NCBI GenBank assembly: GCA_015231955.1
Contig: JADGAN010000001.1
Span: forward strand, 62,001-126,000
Direction of reading: 5' to 3'
Length of the DNA stretch: 64,000 bases
Origin: Oligoflexia bacterium
Lineage (GTDB): Bacteria; Bdellovibrionota; Bacteriovoracia; Bacteriovoracales; Bacteriovoracaceae
Numbering within the stretch: the first letter of the stretch is position 1; every line of letters starts with the position of its first letter. A model generated the notes under the pieces. It did no database searches. It was not told the origin of the DNA and saw nothing but the letters and a program-made list of their open reading frames with translations. Positions 7,624 to 15,753 of the stretch are shown piece by piece. Position numbers and translations under genes: made by a program.

Positions 7624-9366
7624 ATGGATATCATTAAAACAGGAATAGGCATTACCAAAACAATTAAAAATGTAGGGCGTCTACGCGAGATCATTACCAT
7701 TTTCGCCAAAAATGGTTTTCAAGAGCTTATTCTCAAAACTGGAATTCACACTAAAATCCCCGGCCTTGTCCTTCCAGAAAAGTCAAACTCTCTTGGGATC
7801 TCCTCTGGCGACGATATTGATCACTCTAATTGGCCACAAGTACTAGGCTCAAGACTACGCATCTCATTTGAAGAGTTAGGGCCAACCTTTATCAAATTAG
7901 GACAATTGCTCAGCTCCCGTGAAGATATGTTCCCTCCCCTTTTTATTGAAGAGATGAAAAAACTCCTCCATCAAGTTAAAGGTATTCCTTTTGAGGAGGG
8001 GAAAAAAGTTATAGAGGACTCACTCGGATGTCCTCTAGGCCAAATTTTTAAATCGGTCGATCCTGTTGCCATCGGAACCGCCTCTATTGGTATCGTTTAT
8101 AAAGCAGAGCTCTTAAATGGCGATAAAGTTGTCGTTAAAATCCGACGGCCCAACATTGAAAAGATTGCTAAAACCGATAGTGCTATTCTGCAACTGCTCG
8201 CCGAAAAAATTGAGAATGCCAGTGCTGATGTTAAACAGCTAGGATTATCAAAGCTCATTCGTGAATTCTCCTTTAATCTACAAAATGAGCTCGATTTCAA
8301 TATGGAGTGCTTAAATGCCGAGCGCTTGCGTGCCAACCTTTCACTTCTGGATACTGATAAAATTTTTTATCTTCCCAAAATGTATAAAGAGTATTGCAAA
8401 GAGAATATTCTCGTCATGGAATACCTTGATGGCATTCTCTTTACCTCCAATGAGGTAAAACAATTTGCACCCATTATTGAGACCAATCTCGCCAAAAGTT
8501 TGGGGATTTTTATTGATTGCTTACTACAAGATGGGTTTTTCCATGCCGATTTACATCAAGGAAATTTTTTACTTTTAAAAAATCATCAGATCGGCATTAT
8601 TGATTTTGGGCTGGTTGGTTCCTTGGGAAAAAAAGGTCGCACTACACTCATTTCCATTCTCTATAGTCTTGTGAGTTTTAACTTTGAAAATATCACTTAT
8701 GAGTTTCTTGAAGTAGCAGAGTATGAAACCATCCCAGATATTGATGTACTCACTCAAGATATAAAAAGGTGTGTCGATCCTTTTCTTGGCCTTACTATTA
8801 AACAAATGGATTTTCCCAAAATTTTCACTGCAATCATCCGCACCCTCTCCAAACATAAAATCTATCTTCCCAATGAATGGTTTATTGTTTTTCGTGCGCT
8901 GGCGGCCCTTGATGGGGTGGGACGATCACTAAACCTTGATTACGATATATTTTCTATTATCAATAGTAATATTCAAGGTAAAGTGCAAAAAATTTTCTCT
9001 CAAGAGGAGATGGTTGAAGATGCAATCTGGGGATTAAAAGATCTATTCACTCTCACGCGGATTCTCCCTAGACACTTTAAATGGTTTTTAAAGGAGTTTG
9101 CAAAGAGAAATTACGCCCTTGAAGTGCGGGTCAAGGGACCAGAGAAGGAGCTAAATCGCCTTGCCAACGCTGTCATCTTTGTCGGCCACTGCTTTATTGC
9201 GGGAACTCTCCTTTATGGAGGTATCTCTCTCTTGCATGTTCCCTACGACTACTCCTCTACCGGAGCTTCCACCGCTAGCAGTAAAATTCCCACTCTCTCG
9301 CTTATTTTTTGGACACTCGCCTTGCTCCTTTTCCTACGCGGATTAAGCCTTACCCGTCGAAAGTAG
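7624..9366 (+). CDS. ABC1/UbiB-family atypical kinase
   Basis: A 580-residue member of the ABC1/AarF/UbiB (ADCK) family, which supports ubiquinone or other quinone metabolism and has ATPase or kinase-like activity. The signature KLGQ is at residues 91-94 after FEELGPTFI. The modified nucleotide loop AIGTASIGIVYKA (about 149-161) stands in place of a Gly-rich loop, and the ion-pair lysine is in VVVKIRRP. FFHADLHQGNFLLL is the catalytic-loop equivalent and IIDFGLVG is the DFG equivalent. Two C-terminal membrane segments anchor it. Length and order are typical. No ubi biosynthesis gene is adjacent. Confidence 0.88.
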   Translation: MDIIKTGIGITKTIKNVGRLREIITIFAKNGFQELILKTGIHTKIPGLVLPEKSNSLGISSGDDIDHSNWPQVLGSRLRISFEELGPTFIKLGQLLSSREDMFPPLFIEEMKKLLHQVKGIPFEEGKKVIEDSLGCPLGQIFKSVDPVAIGTASIGIVYKAELLNGDKVVVKIRRPNIEKIAKTDSAILQLLAEKIENASADVKQLGLSKLIREFSFNLQNELDFNMECLNAERLRANLSLLDTDKIFYLPKMYKEYCKENILVMEYLDGILFTSNEVKQFAPIIETNLAKSLGIFIDCLLQDGFFHADLHQGNFLLLKNHQIGIIDFGLVGSLGKKGRTTLISILYSLVSFNFENITYEFLEVAEYETIPDIDVLTQDIKRCVDPFLGLTIKQMDFPKIFTAIIRTLSKHKIYLPNEWFIVFRALAALDGVGRSLNLDYDIFSIINSNIQGKVQKIFSQEEMVEDAIWGLKDLFTLTRILPRHFKWFLKEFAKRNYALEVRVKGPEKELNRLANAVIFVGHCFIAGTLLYGGISLLHVPYDYSSTGASTASSKIPTLSLIFWTLALLLFLRGLSLTRRK

Positions 9367-9379
9367 TAACAGGTGGGTG

Positions 9380-10453
9380 TTAAACACTGTCCATGCCGGA
9401 GATGGCAAGGCCCTTGGTGAAAGAGTGCCAGGAGGGACAGGGGTTAGGCCCAAAGAGAAGTTGCTTGAAGCTTGCTATATCCTCTTGATAGTGTTGATGG
9501 TTAAAGTAAAAATTGACCATATCATGGGTAATCATCGTTATATTGATTTGCTGTCTTGACCAGTCAGTTACAAATTTTTTGAACTTCTCCCTATTACCAA
9601 TTTTAATTAGTGCTAAATACTTTAGCTCACCATCGGCAAAGTCACTCTCTTCTGGAAGCCATAGCGTATGTTTAGGCACAAGCATTGTTAAAATGGTTTT
9701 TTTAATTTTACTATCAATATTTACTGCAAAAGCAAGCTCATGAATTACATTCCGAAGATCCATGCCTTTATTGTAAAAACAGTATCCAATGATATGCTTC
9801 TCTTTATAGAAAATGTAGGCCGTCGTTGAGGTGATTTGCGTAAGCTCCTCCCAGTTATCCTGTTCACGAAGAAAAGCTGCGTTTTGCTTGATAGTCACAT
9901 CACAATAAATTTGTTTAATTTCTTGCCATTCCTTATCTGATATTTGCAGCAATTTTTTTTCAACTATATCTATTTCATGACTGATGGTACCCACAAAATC
10001 GATTTTTTTTATTTCTAGTTGCCCTCCAGAAAGATCAAACCCATATTTTTTATAGAGCTCATAGTGGTCACTCCAAAGCCAAAACATCGAAACATCAGTG
10101 GAGTAACTCTTTAAAACATAGGTGAAGAATTTTCCAAAATACCCTTGGCCTTGGTACTGAGGAGCTATAAAAACACCTCCTATAAGCGCTACTTTTGTTT
10201 CGAAATCATCAAATTTTAATTTACGAAATTTTATTCCTATGTGCCCTATTAATTCATGAGTCGATTTTGATAGGAGTAAAATGTTATTTGCGCTATTTTC
10301 TTTGCACATCAGCGGAAAGAAATCGATCTCAAAATGGTGTTCCTTGCTGTACCCAAAGGCAGTTTCGATGGCGGTAATGACCTCCTGACGATATTCTGGA
10401 TTCCGGCTTAAGCTTGAAAAATAAAAATCATCTGCACTATCTATTTTTTTCAT
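9380..10453 (-). CDS. GNAT-family N-acetyltransferase-like protein
   Basis: A 357-residue protein whose first ~130 residues carry a GNAT fold. LIGHIGIKF is strand 3 and ALIGGVFIAPQYQGQGYFGKFF is strand 4 followed by the acetyl-CoA pyrophosphate loop (Q-x-Q-G-x-G/F). The segment ELYKKYGFDLSG matches the C-terminal YxxxGF of GNATs. The remaining ~200 residues look like a second, degenerate GNAT domain, as in Eis-like proteins. The substrate is unknown. The gene is convergent with the UbiB gene, 13 bases apart, and divergent from the first flagellin. Confidence 0.8.
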   Translation of the reverse strand: MKKIDSADDFYFSSLSRNPEYRQEVITAIETAFGYSKEHHFEIDFFPLMCKENSANNILLLSKSTHELIGHIGIKFRKLKFDDFETKVALIGGVFIAPQYQGQGYFGKFFTYVLKSYSTDVSMFWLWSDHYELYKKYGFDLSGGQLEIKKIDFVGTISHEIDIVEKKLLQISDKEWQEIKQIYCDVTIKQNAAFLREQDNWEELTQITSTTAYIFYKEKHIIGYCFYNKGMDLRNVIHELAFAVNIDSKIKKTILTMLVPKHTLWLPEESDFADGELKYLALIKIGNREKFKKFVTDWSRQQINITMITHDMVNFYFNHQHYQEDIASFKQLLFGPNPCPSWHSFTKGLAISGMDSV

Positions 10454-10599
10454 AAATTTTCTTTGTTGCTGTTTAATTTTTTTACTTTTTTAAATATTTT
10501 TATACTATTTTTAAAATATTTTTTTACATTTAACTTGTTGATTTTATAAACAATTTTAGCTGCTTTCAAACAAGTGTCTAACTTTTTATTATTTTTCTC

Positions 10600-10626
10600 T
10601 TAAGTTTTTTTTCAATCCGTCGAGAA
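10600..10626 (+). promoter_or_regulatory. Sigma-28 (FliA)-like promoter of the first flagellin
   Basis: TTAAGTTT (10600-10607), an 11-base spacer, then GTCGAGAA (10619-10626). Compared with the enterobacterial consensus TAAAGTTT-N11-GCCGATAA, 7 of 8 and 6 of 8 bases match with exact spacing. It lies about 90 bases upstream of the flagellin ATG. The stretch 10454-10599 is very A+T-rich and shows no gene. Confidence 0.65.
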
Positions 10627-10713
10627 GTTTTGTGAGAAGAAACTATACAGTAAGTGTAAATTCTTGCTCAACAGACTAGGAAGGTCTGGCCCGCAATATC
10701 AAGGAGGATTCTA

Positions 10714-11562
10714 ATGGGATTTCGGATTAATACCAACGTTGCCTCAATCAATGCCCAAAGAAATTTAAGGCAGACCCGATTACACTCAGATAGCACATTG
10801 GAAAAATTGTCCTCAGGTAGTCGAATCAATCGTGCTGGAGATGATGCTGCTGGGTTGGCCATATCTGAAAGTTTGCGGGCACAAATCAGAGGAATGAAAC
10901 AGGCCGAGCGAAATGCTCAAGATGGTGTCTCTCTGGTACAGATTGCTGAAGGATCTCTTAATGAGGTATCAAGTATTCTCATTAGACTAAGAGAGCTTGC
11001 AGTGCAGGCGGCATCTGATACCATTGGACCAACAGAACGCAAATTCTTAAATGTTGAATTCGAACAGCTCTGTTCGGAAATTGATCGAATTGCTTCATCT
11101 ACAGAATTCAACAAAGTTCCTCTTTTAAATGGAACAGGCGCCATCTTCGATATCCAGATTGGAACAAGAAATGATCCAATCAATGATCGTCTAACCTTCG
11201 ATGCCTCAAGCGCTGATGTGAACTTGTCTGCTCTTGGGCTTAATCTTGCCTCGGTTGCCGATAAGATTTCAGCACAAAACTCTCTCTCGGCGATCGATCA
11301 AGCAATTATCTCTGTTTCAGGAATTCGCGCCGATTTTGGTGCTCTCCAAAACCGATTGCAATCTACCATCAATAACATTGCAGTCAGTATTGAAAACTTG
11401 TCCGCAGCTAACTCTCGCATCAGAGACACTGACATTGCAGAGGCCACGGCCGAGCTTACAAAAAATAGTATCCTGATGAGCGCAGGTACCTCTGTGCTGG
11501 CACAAGCAAATCAGACGCCATCTATGGCCCTGAAATTAATTGATGCCGCTTCAAGGATTTAG
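10714..11562 (+). CDS. Flagellin (first of a tandem pair)
   Basis: A short 282-residue flagellin made only of the conserved D0/D1 ends. The N-terminus has INTNVASINAQRNL and LSSGSRINRAGDDAAGLAI; the C-terminus has SAANSRIRDTDIAEATAEL and VLAQANQTPSMALKLI. There is almost no variable D2/D3 insert, as is usual for predatory Bdellovibrio-type bacteria with several flagellins. A strong AAGGAGG (10701-10707) precedes the ATG. Expression is probably from the sigma-28-like site upstream. The product is secreted by the flagellar type III apparatus and forms the filament. Confidence 0.95.
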   Translation: MGFRINTNVASINAQRNLRQTRLHSDSTLEKLSSGSRINRAGDDAAGLAISESLRAQIRGMKQAERNAQDGVSLVQIAEGSLNEVSSILIRLRELAVQAASDTIGPTERKFLNVEFEQLCSEIDRIASSTEFNKVPLLNGTGAIFDIQIGTRNDPINDRLTFDASSADVNLSALGLNLASVADKISAQNSLSAIDQAIISVSGIRADFGALQNRLQSTINNIAVSIENLSAANSRIRDTDIAEATAELTKNSILMSAGTSVLAQANQTPSMALKLIDAASRI

Positions 11563-11598
11563 AATCTAGCATTGATTTAAATTTTAGCATTGATGTGT

Positions 11599-11660
11599 GA
11601 CAGTTCTGTAGGTGGATACTCTCTTAAAATAGAGTTCCCCCAATATCGTGGGTAACTGTC
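11599..11660 (+). other. Nested inverted repeat in the flagellin intergenic leader
   Basis: GACAGTT (11599-11605) pairs perfectly with AACTGTC (11654-11660) and encloses a smaller hairpin ACTCT (11618-11622) / AGAGT (11631-11635). No T-run follows, so it is not a standard terminator. In RNA it would form a bulged stem about 85 bases before the second flagellin start. It could be a processing, stability or translational-control element of a dicistronic flagellin mRNA. Confidence 0.45.
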
Positions 11661-11744
11661 TACTGAAAAAATTAATATCAACACCAAGGGCAGGATGTCC
11701 GGTTCGTACAGGGAGGTATGATAATGAACAATGGAGTGTAGAAT

Positions 11745-12581
11745 ATGGGATTAAGGATTAATACCAATGTACAATCGTTGGCGGCACAAAGGTCAATGTC
11801 GCAAACACGCGCAACCGTTAATGACAACTTAAGGAAGATGTCATCTGGAGAGCGAGTGACTAGAGCAGCGGATGATGCTGCTGGTTTGGCCATCAGTGAG
11901 AACCTGAAGGCACAAATTAGGAGCATTCGCCAATGTGTGCGTAATGCCGGTGACGCCATAAGCTTGATCCAAACTTCAGAAGGAGGGTTATCTGAAATTT
12001 CTACTATGGTGATTCGCCTTAGAGAATTGGCCGTGCAAGCTTCTACAGATACGATTACCGATAGTGAAAGGAAGTTTTCCAATATCGAGTTTCAAAATCT
12101 GAAGGATGAGATCCAACGTATTGCGGACTCTAGTGAGTTCAACGGTACTAGGCTCTTAAATGGCATGGGCGGTCTATTGGAATTTCAGATTGGGATTAGA
12201 AACAATCCGTTACAGGATCGCTTAACGTATGATGGTACTGAAATTAATGCAACGATGATGGGTTTAGGAGTACAAGAGCTAGATATCGGTCATAAAATGA
12301 CCGCTCAAAATGGGATTAGTGTTTTAGACGATGCTCTTGTCAGAATAAACGGTTTTCGAGCAGCATTAGGAGCGAAACAGAACAGATTGACATCAACGAT
12401 TAGAAATTTGGAAGTGACCGATGAGAATATCAGTGCTGCCAACTCTCGAATTCGTGATGTGGATATTGCCCAGGAGACAGCTGATCTGACGAAGAATAAT
12501 ATACTGTTGCAGGCGGGTGCTGCAGTATTAAGCCAAGCGAATCAAACCCCGAGTATTGCTTTGAAGCTGATAAATGGATAA
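11745..12581 (+). CDS. Flagellin (second of a tandem pair)
   Basis: A 278-residue flagellin with the same D0/D1-only plan as its neighbour: INTNVQSLAAQRSM, MSSGERVTRAADDAAGLAI, and C-terminal SAANSRIRDVDIAQETADL with VLSQANQTPSIALKLI. No convincing sigma-28 promoter is visible in the 182-base gap, so read-through from the first flagellin is the simplest reading. GGAG precedes the ATG. A perfect terminator follows the gene. Confidence 0.95.
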   Translation: MGLRINTNVQSLAAQRSMSQTRATVNDNLRKMSSGERVTRAADDAAGLAISENLKAQIRSIRQCVRNAGDAISLIQTSEGGLSEISTMVIRLRELAVQASTDTITDSERKFSNIEFQNLKDEIQRIADSSEFNGTRLLNGMGGLLEFQIGIRNNPLQDRLTYDGTEINATMMGLGVQELDIGHKMTAQNGISVLDDALVRINGFRAALGAKQNRLTSTIRNLEVTDENISAANSRIRDVDIAQETADLTKNNILLQAGAAVLSQANQTPSIALKLING

Positions 12582-12593
12582 TTACCCACGAAA

Positions 12594-12622
12594 CTTGCCT
12601 CGAATGAGGCAAGTTTTTTTCT
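12594..12622 (+). terminator. Rho-independent terminator after the flagellin pair
   Basis: Perfect 9-base stem ACTTGCCTC (12594-12602) / GAGGCAAGT (12607-12615) with loop GAAT, followed by a T-run to 12621. It begins 13 bases after the second flagellin stop. Confidence 0.93.
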
Positions 12623-12657
12623 TTATTTTCTTTTCAGCAACAAAGTATCATAGATCT

Positions 12658-13668
12658 ATGGAACAACTAAAAAACTCTTCTTTACAAATCAAGAATAAAC
12701 GCAAAACCATCCTTATTTTTGGCATCTCCTCGATGGTAGGATCCAATCTCGCCGATTACTTAAAAAAATTTTATCGAATCATTGGAACCTACAACAACTG
12801 TCCTGTGCGCATCCCTGGGGTGCTCACCATTAATTGTGATGTTTTAAATCGCAATGCCGTACAAACCGCCATCTATACTTTTAGACCTGAAATCACCATC
12901 TATTGCATTGGCCTTAACTCTCTTCTTGATTGTGATCGCCAAGAGAAAATTGCCAATGCTCTTAATACTGTGGGTGTTTTTAATGTGGCCTCTTACAGTG
13001 AGCGGTACGAATCAAAACTTTGCTACATCTCCTCGGCCTATGTGTTTGCAGGTGCTCACCAAATTTACAGTGAAAATGATGGTCCTGAGCCACTTACCAA
13101 CTTTGGAAAAACTAAGGCCTCCGCAGAGTTTTTTATCCAGAAAACTTGCTTAAACTATCTTATCTTACGCAGTTCTACTCTTTATGGAAGAAGCGTGAAT
13201 CCTAGGCAGTTTACCAACTTTGAGATGATTCAAAAGAAGATGGAGAAAGAAGAGTCGTTTTCTTGCGATAGTAATATCTATGGCGGTTTTTTAGATGTTT
13301 TGTATTTGGCGCAAATTATTAAACTGGCAATTGATGGTGATGTCACGAACCGACTCTTCCAAATCTCCTCTGCCGATGTAGGAACCTATTTTGACTATGC
13401 CACTTACTATGCCAAAATTTTTAGAACCAATGCTTCGCTAGCGATGAAGGGGCGTTGGCACTATCGAGAAATTCGCTCTGAATTCAATGATGAAATTACT
13501 GGTGGAAAACGCTACTTCCAATTAAGTAACGATAATGTGGAAAATTTTTTTGGAATAAGCATGCCTACCATTGAGGAGTCAATGTACTTTACCTATTCGC
13601 GCCTGGGTGGCTCCTATCTCGAAGAAAAAAACAATAGTGGGAAAAAGGCCGCGATCAAGTTCATCTAG
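12658..13668 (+). CDS. RmlD-like NAD(P)-binding sugar reductase homologue with altered catalytic Tyr
   Basis: A 336-residue extended short-chain dehydrogenase of the dTDP-4-dehydrorhamnose reductase type. The N-terminal nucleotide-binding loop is LIFGISSMVGSNLADYL, and CYISSAYVFAG is the Ser/Thr-containing strand. The active-site box is PLTNFGKTKASAE where the family has YGxTK, so the catalytic Tyr is replaced by Phe while the Lys is kept. LRSSTLYG follows. The frame is open to 12574, but that part overlaps the flagellin terminator, so the ATG at 12658 is preferred. The role is unknown; sitting next to flagellins it could act in surface glycan or flagellin modification, but the Tyr change argues for altered or lost reductase activity. 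Confidence 0.78.
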   Translation: MEQLKNSSLQIKNKRKTILIFGISSMVGSNLADYLKKFYRIIGTYNNCPVRIPGVLTINCDVLNRNAVQTAIYTFRPEITIYCIGLNSLLDCDRQEKIANALNTVGVFNVASYSERYESKLCYISSAYVFAGAHQIYSENDGPEPLTNFGKTKASAEFFIQKTCLNYLILRSSTLYGRSVNPRQFTNFEMIQKKMEKEESFSCDSNIYGGFLDVLYLAQIIKLAIDGDVTNRLFQISSADVGTYFDYATYYAKIFRTNASLAMKGRWHYREIRSEFNDEITGGKRYFQLSNDNVENFFGISMPTIEESMYFTYSRLGGSYLEEKNNSGKKAAIKFI

Positions 13669-13669
13669 C

Positions 13670-14212
13670 TCATTTAGCGGAGTGTTTAATAAACTCTGTT
13701 AAGTAGTGTTTTACCATGGCATCTACATTGACAGGCTCACCATTAAAACGCCAACTAATCTCATTAAAAGGCCCAATATGGGCATGAATTTCGTGTTGAA
13801 TATTGGTAGGCATCTCCTCCATCGACATGCGAGGAGCAAAGGCACCACCAGTGTTAGAGTAAAGCCCAATAGTAATCACGTTTGCTGCTTTCCTCGCTAC
13901 AATTAGTTTCAAGGAGCTTCGAAAAAGCATGAAATCGTTTACGGTATTGGAGATTTTAAAAATTTTGACAATGGAGGAAACATCTTTGTTCCCACGATAG
14001 AAATTGAACTTATTCAAATAAAACTCAAACTTCTCTCGCAGCATCCCCATAAATTCGATAGAGGACTCTTCTACGTAAGGTAATGGATCGAGGTGATCGT
14101 GATAGTGAATCACTCCACTCTCCTCCATGTTCAGCTCCTCAAGTGCAAGGTTCTCAATCCATGCGGCCTTGGTCTCAGAGTAATTTATCTCTCTATTGTT
14201 TCGATTGTGCAT
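13670..14212 (-). CDS. Hypothetical protein, 180 residues
   Basis: I do not recognise this family. The ATG at 14210-14212 is chosen because AAGGAG lies 8 bases upstream; the longer frame to 14248 lacks one. It has no signal peptide or membrane segment. It has charged helices in the first half, a central hydrophobic strand (NVITIGLYSN) and a His-containing segment (IQHEIHAHIGPFNEISWRF). The protein looks soluble and folded. The gene is convergent with the RmlD-like gene, their stops separated by a single base. Confidence 0.7.
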   Translation of the reverse strand: MHNRNNREINYSETKAAWIENLALEELNMEESGVIHYHDHLDPLPYVEESSIEFMGMLREKFEFYLNKFNFYRGNKDVSSIVKIFKISNTVNDFMLFRSSLKLIVARKAANVITIGLYSNTGGAFAPRMSMEEMPTNIQHEIHAHIGPFNEISWRFNGEPVNVDAMVKHYLTEFIKHSAK

Positions 14213-14596
14213 ACGCCATCTCCTTCCTATGAGAGGTCTATTAAACATAAAACAGGGGAAGAGGCCAAGGCATCAAATGGAATCTATTCGCTCCCAAATG
14301 GTAAACGTGGGCGCGATAATTAATCAATTTAGGCCTCCCACAATCTGAAGCATCTCAAAAAAACGCATCAGGCAGGCCCGCACACCTTGATCAGGGATCA
14401 CTCCCGAATGTGTTAATTGTAGGGCGAAAGTCATGTATGCCCTAGCACTCTTCCTTAATGGTAATTATACACAAAAATTCCAGATAGTGCCCACTCTTGG
14501 AGGAATATTTTTCCTCCAAATAAATTTTATTGATCACTCCTACTTTCACTATCCCTTTGAAATCACTTTCTTGGCACGACAAATAAAAAAGTAGTC
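14213..14596. other. Gene-free stretch with several inverted repeats
   Basis: No convincing coding frame is present between the 180-residue hypothetical and the Tad promoter. Visible structure: TTGGAGGAA (14497-14505) / TTCCTCCAA (14511-14519), a perfect 9-base stem that contains ribosome-binding-site-like and anti-SD-like sequence; ACAC..GTGT enclosing GGGA..TCCC at about 14379-14411; and AGGGC..GCCCT at about 14421-14443. None is followed by a long T-run. A small RNA could be encoded, but no known family was recognised. Confidence 0.4.
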
Positions 14597-14625
14597 TTGC
14601 GTCAGATTCCCGATCAAGTTACAAT
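14597..14625 (+). promoter_or_regulatory. Sigma-70 promoter of the Tad pilus operon
   Basis: TTGCGT (14597-14602), a 17-base spacer, then TACAAT (14620-14625). It lies about 135 bases upstream of the Flp pilin ATG, and no other gene intervenes. The -10 region is part of an 18-base element repeated further downstream at 15003-15020. Confidence 0.7.
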
Positions 14626-14630
14626 AGTAT
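14613..14630 (+). repeat. 18-base element, copy 1
   Basis: ATCAAGTTACAATAGTAT overlaps the -10 box of the Tad promoter. It matches the copy at 15003-15020 at 17 of 18 positions. Confidence 0.7.
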
Positions 14631-14758
14631 TATCCCTCTTATCCTCTGGAGGGGGGAAGAATAGGAGTTCTCTGATAAATAACTTTAGTTAATTTAAATA
14701 ACGCCGAAGAGGCCATAGATCTTCAGAGAAGAATAACAAGGAGACAAGGAGCAACTTT

Positions 14759-14953
14759 ATGATAAAAACGCTAAAACTCTTCTTGAGTAGTGAGGACGGG
14801 CAGACCTCCACAGAGTATATCCTTCTGGTTGCAGTTGCGGCCTTGCTGGTCTTCCGCTTTAAAGATATTGCAGCAGACCGCTTACAAAAGATTACCAATA
14901 AGGTCTTCGAGAACGCTGATCGTATGGCAACCGATATGGGTAGTGGTTCTTAA
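14759..14953 (+). CDS. flp: Flp-type pilin
   Basis: A 64-residue Flp/Fap prepilin, the major subunit candidate of the Tad pilus. A short charged leader (SSEDG) is followed by the class signature QTSTEYILLVAVAALLVF: cleavage after Gly, then a Glu at +5 and Tyr, leading into the hydrophobic assembly helix. The rest is a short amphipathic tail. AAGGAG lies upstream. The leader would be cut by the TadV peptidase encoded two genes on. Confidence 0.92.
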   Translation: MIKTLKLFLSSEDGQTSTEYILLVAVAALLVFRFKDIAADRLQKITNKVFENADRMATDMGSGS

Positions 14954-15002
14954 AAAATTTCTACTCTGCCAGCAAATTTTTCCAACACCACTTCTTGATG
15001 TA

Positions 15003-15020
15003 ATCAAGTTACAATCGTAT
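15003..15020 (+). repeat. 18-base element, copy 2
   Basis: ATCAAGTTACAATCGTAT, differing from copy 1 (14613-14630) at one base. It also forms the right half of a palindrome, CTTGAT-GTA-ATCAAG (14994-15008). It ends 2 bases before the start of the second pilin-like gene. A -10-like TACAAT is present, but no matching -35 at 17 bases. Confidence 0.7.
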
Positions 15021-15022
15021 CT

Positions 15023-15256
15023 ATGATTACGATAACCATGACAAAGAAAGGACAGGCCCTGATTGAATATATACTCATCTTGGCCATGATGTCTTTAGTT
15101 GCAGTCAAAGCAACCTCCAATATTAGAAATTCACTCAACAAGGCATTGGGTAATTTAGCAGGAACACTCTCCATCCACTTGACAGTGGGTGTATGTGGGG
15201 CAACTGGCGAAGATCGCTGCTTTTTTAAAGGCTATGCCAACGGTAAAGAAACTTGA
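15023..15256 (+). CDS. Second Flp/TadE-like pilin
   Basis: A 77-residue prepilin-like protein. KKGQALIEYILILAMMSLVAVKA gives a Gly cleavage site, +1 Gln, a Glu-Tyr pair and a hydrophobic helix as in Flp pilins. The C-terminal part has two Cys (VCGATGEDRCFF) that could form a disulfide, unlike the first pilin. No ribosome-binding site is clear; MTKKG at 15038 is an alternative start. The stop overlaps the next start (TGATG), so it is coupled to tadV. Confidence 0.8.
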   Translation: MITITMTKKGQALIEYILILAMMSLVAVKATSNIRNSLNKALGNLAGTLSIHLTVGVCGATGEDRCFFKGYANGKET

Positions 15257-15753
15257 TGTTAACATCAATCTACCTCTTTGCACTACTTGAACTCTTGGTG
15301 GTCTCTTATCTCGATTATAAGACCAAAAAGATTGCCAACTGGTGGTCGATCATCAATGTGCTACTCTTTATTGTAACCATCATTCTCTTTCCCCAAAACT
15401 ATAAATTTAGTATGAACTTACTAACAATGCCTGCGCTATTTTTAGGACTGGGATTTATTCTCTTTTACATACGCATAGCAGGGGCCGGCGATGTAAAATT
15501 TCTATCCACCTTCTTTCTTTTAATACCACTGCATTTGCATCTAGAAATGACTGAACTGATTTTAATCTCCACCATTGTGGTGGCTTTGCTCTTAATCTTA
15601 AAAAACACTATTAAAAATAGCACTTTAATCGTTACAATAATAAAAGAGAGGCAATGGTTGCTGTTGCAAGGAATTTATGGAACTAAATTTTCCTACTCTC
15701 CTGTAATCTTACTGGCGTGGGTATGGCTATGGATAAAAACACAGCTCCTCTAA
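15256..15753 (+). CDS. Prepilin peptidase TadV/CpaA (A24 family)
   Basis: A small, all-membrane aspartyl protease of about 165 residues. The two catalytic Asp are in YLDYKTKKIAN (about residue 20) and GAGDVKFLS (about residue 75; the family motif is GxGD). Such short forms lack the methyltransferase domain of PilD and process Flp and TadE leaders. The ATG at 15256 overlaps the upstream stop by one base; a TTG at 15253 is also possible. Confidence 0.9.
   Translation: MLTSIYLFALLELLVVSYLDYKTKKIANWWSIINVLLFIVTIILFPQNYKFSMNLLTMPALFLGLGFILFYIRIAGAGDVKFLSTFFLLIPLHLHLEMTELILISTIVVALLLILKNTIKNSTLIVTIIKERQWLLLQGIYGTKFSYSPVILLAWVWLWIKTQLL

Noticed and set aside
11624-11650. Possible sigma-28 promoter before the second flagellin (TTAAAATA-N11-ATATCGTG).
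   Set aside because: The -10 match is poor compared with the two accepted sites, and the sequence lies within an inverted repeat.
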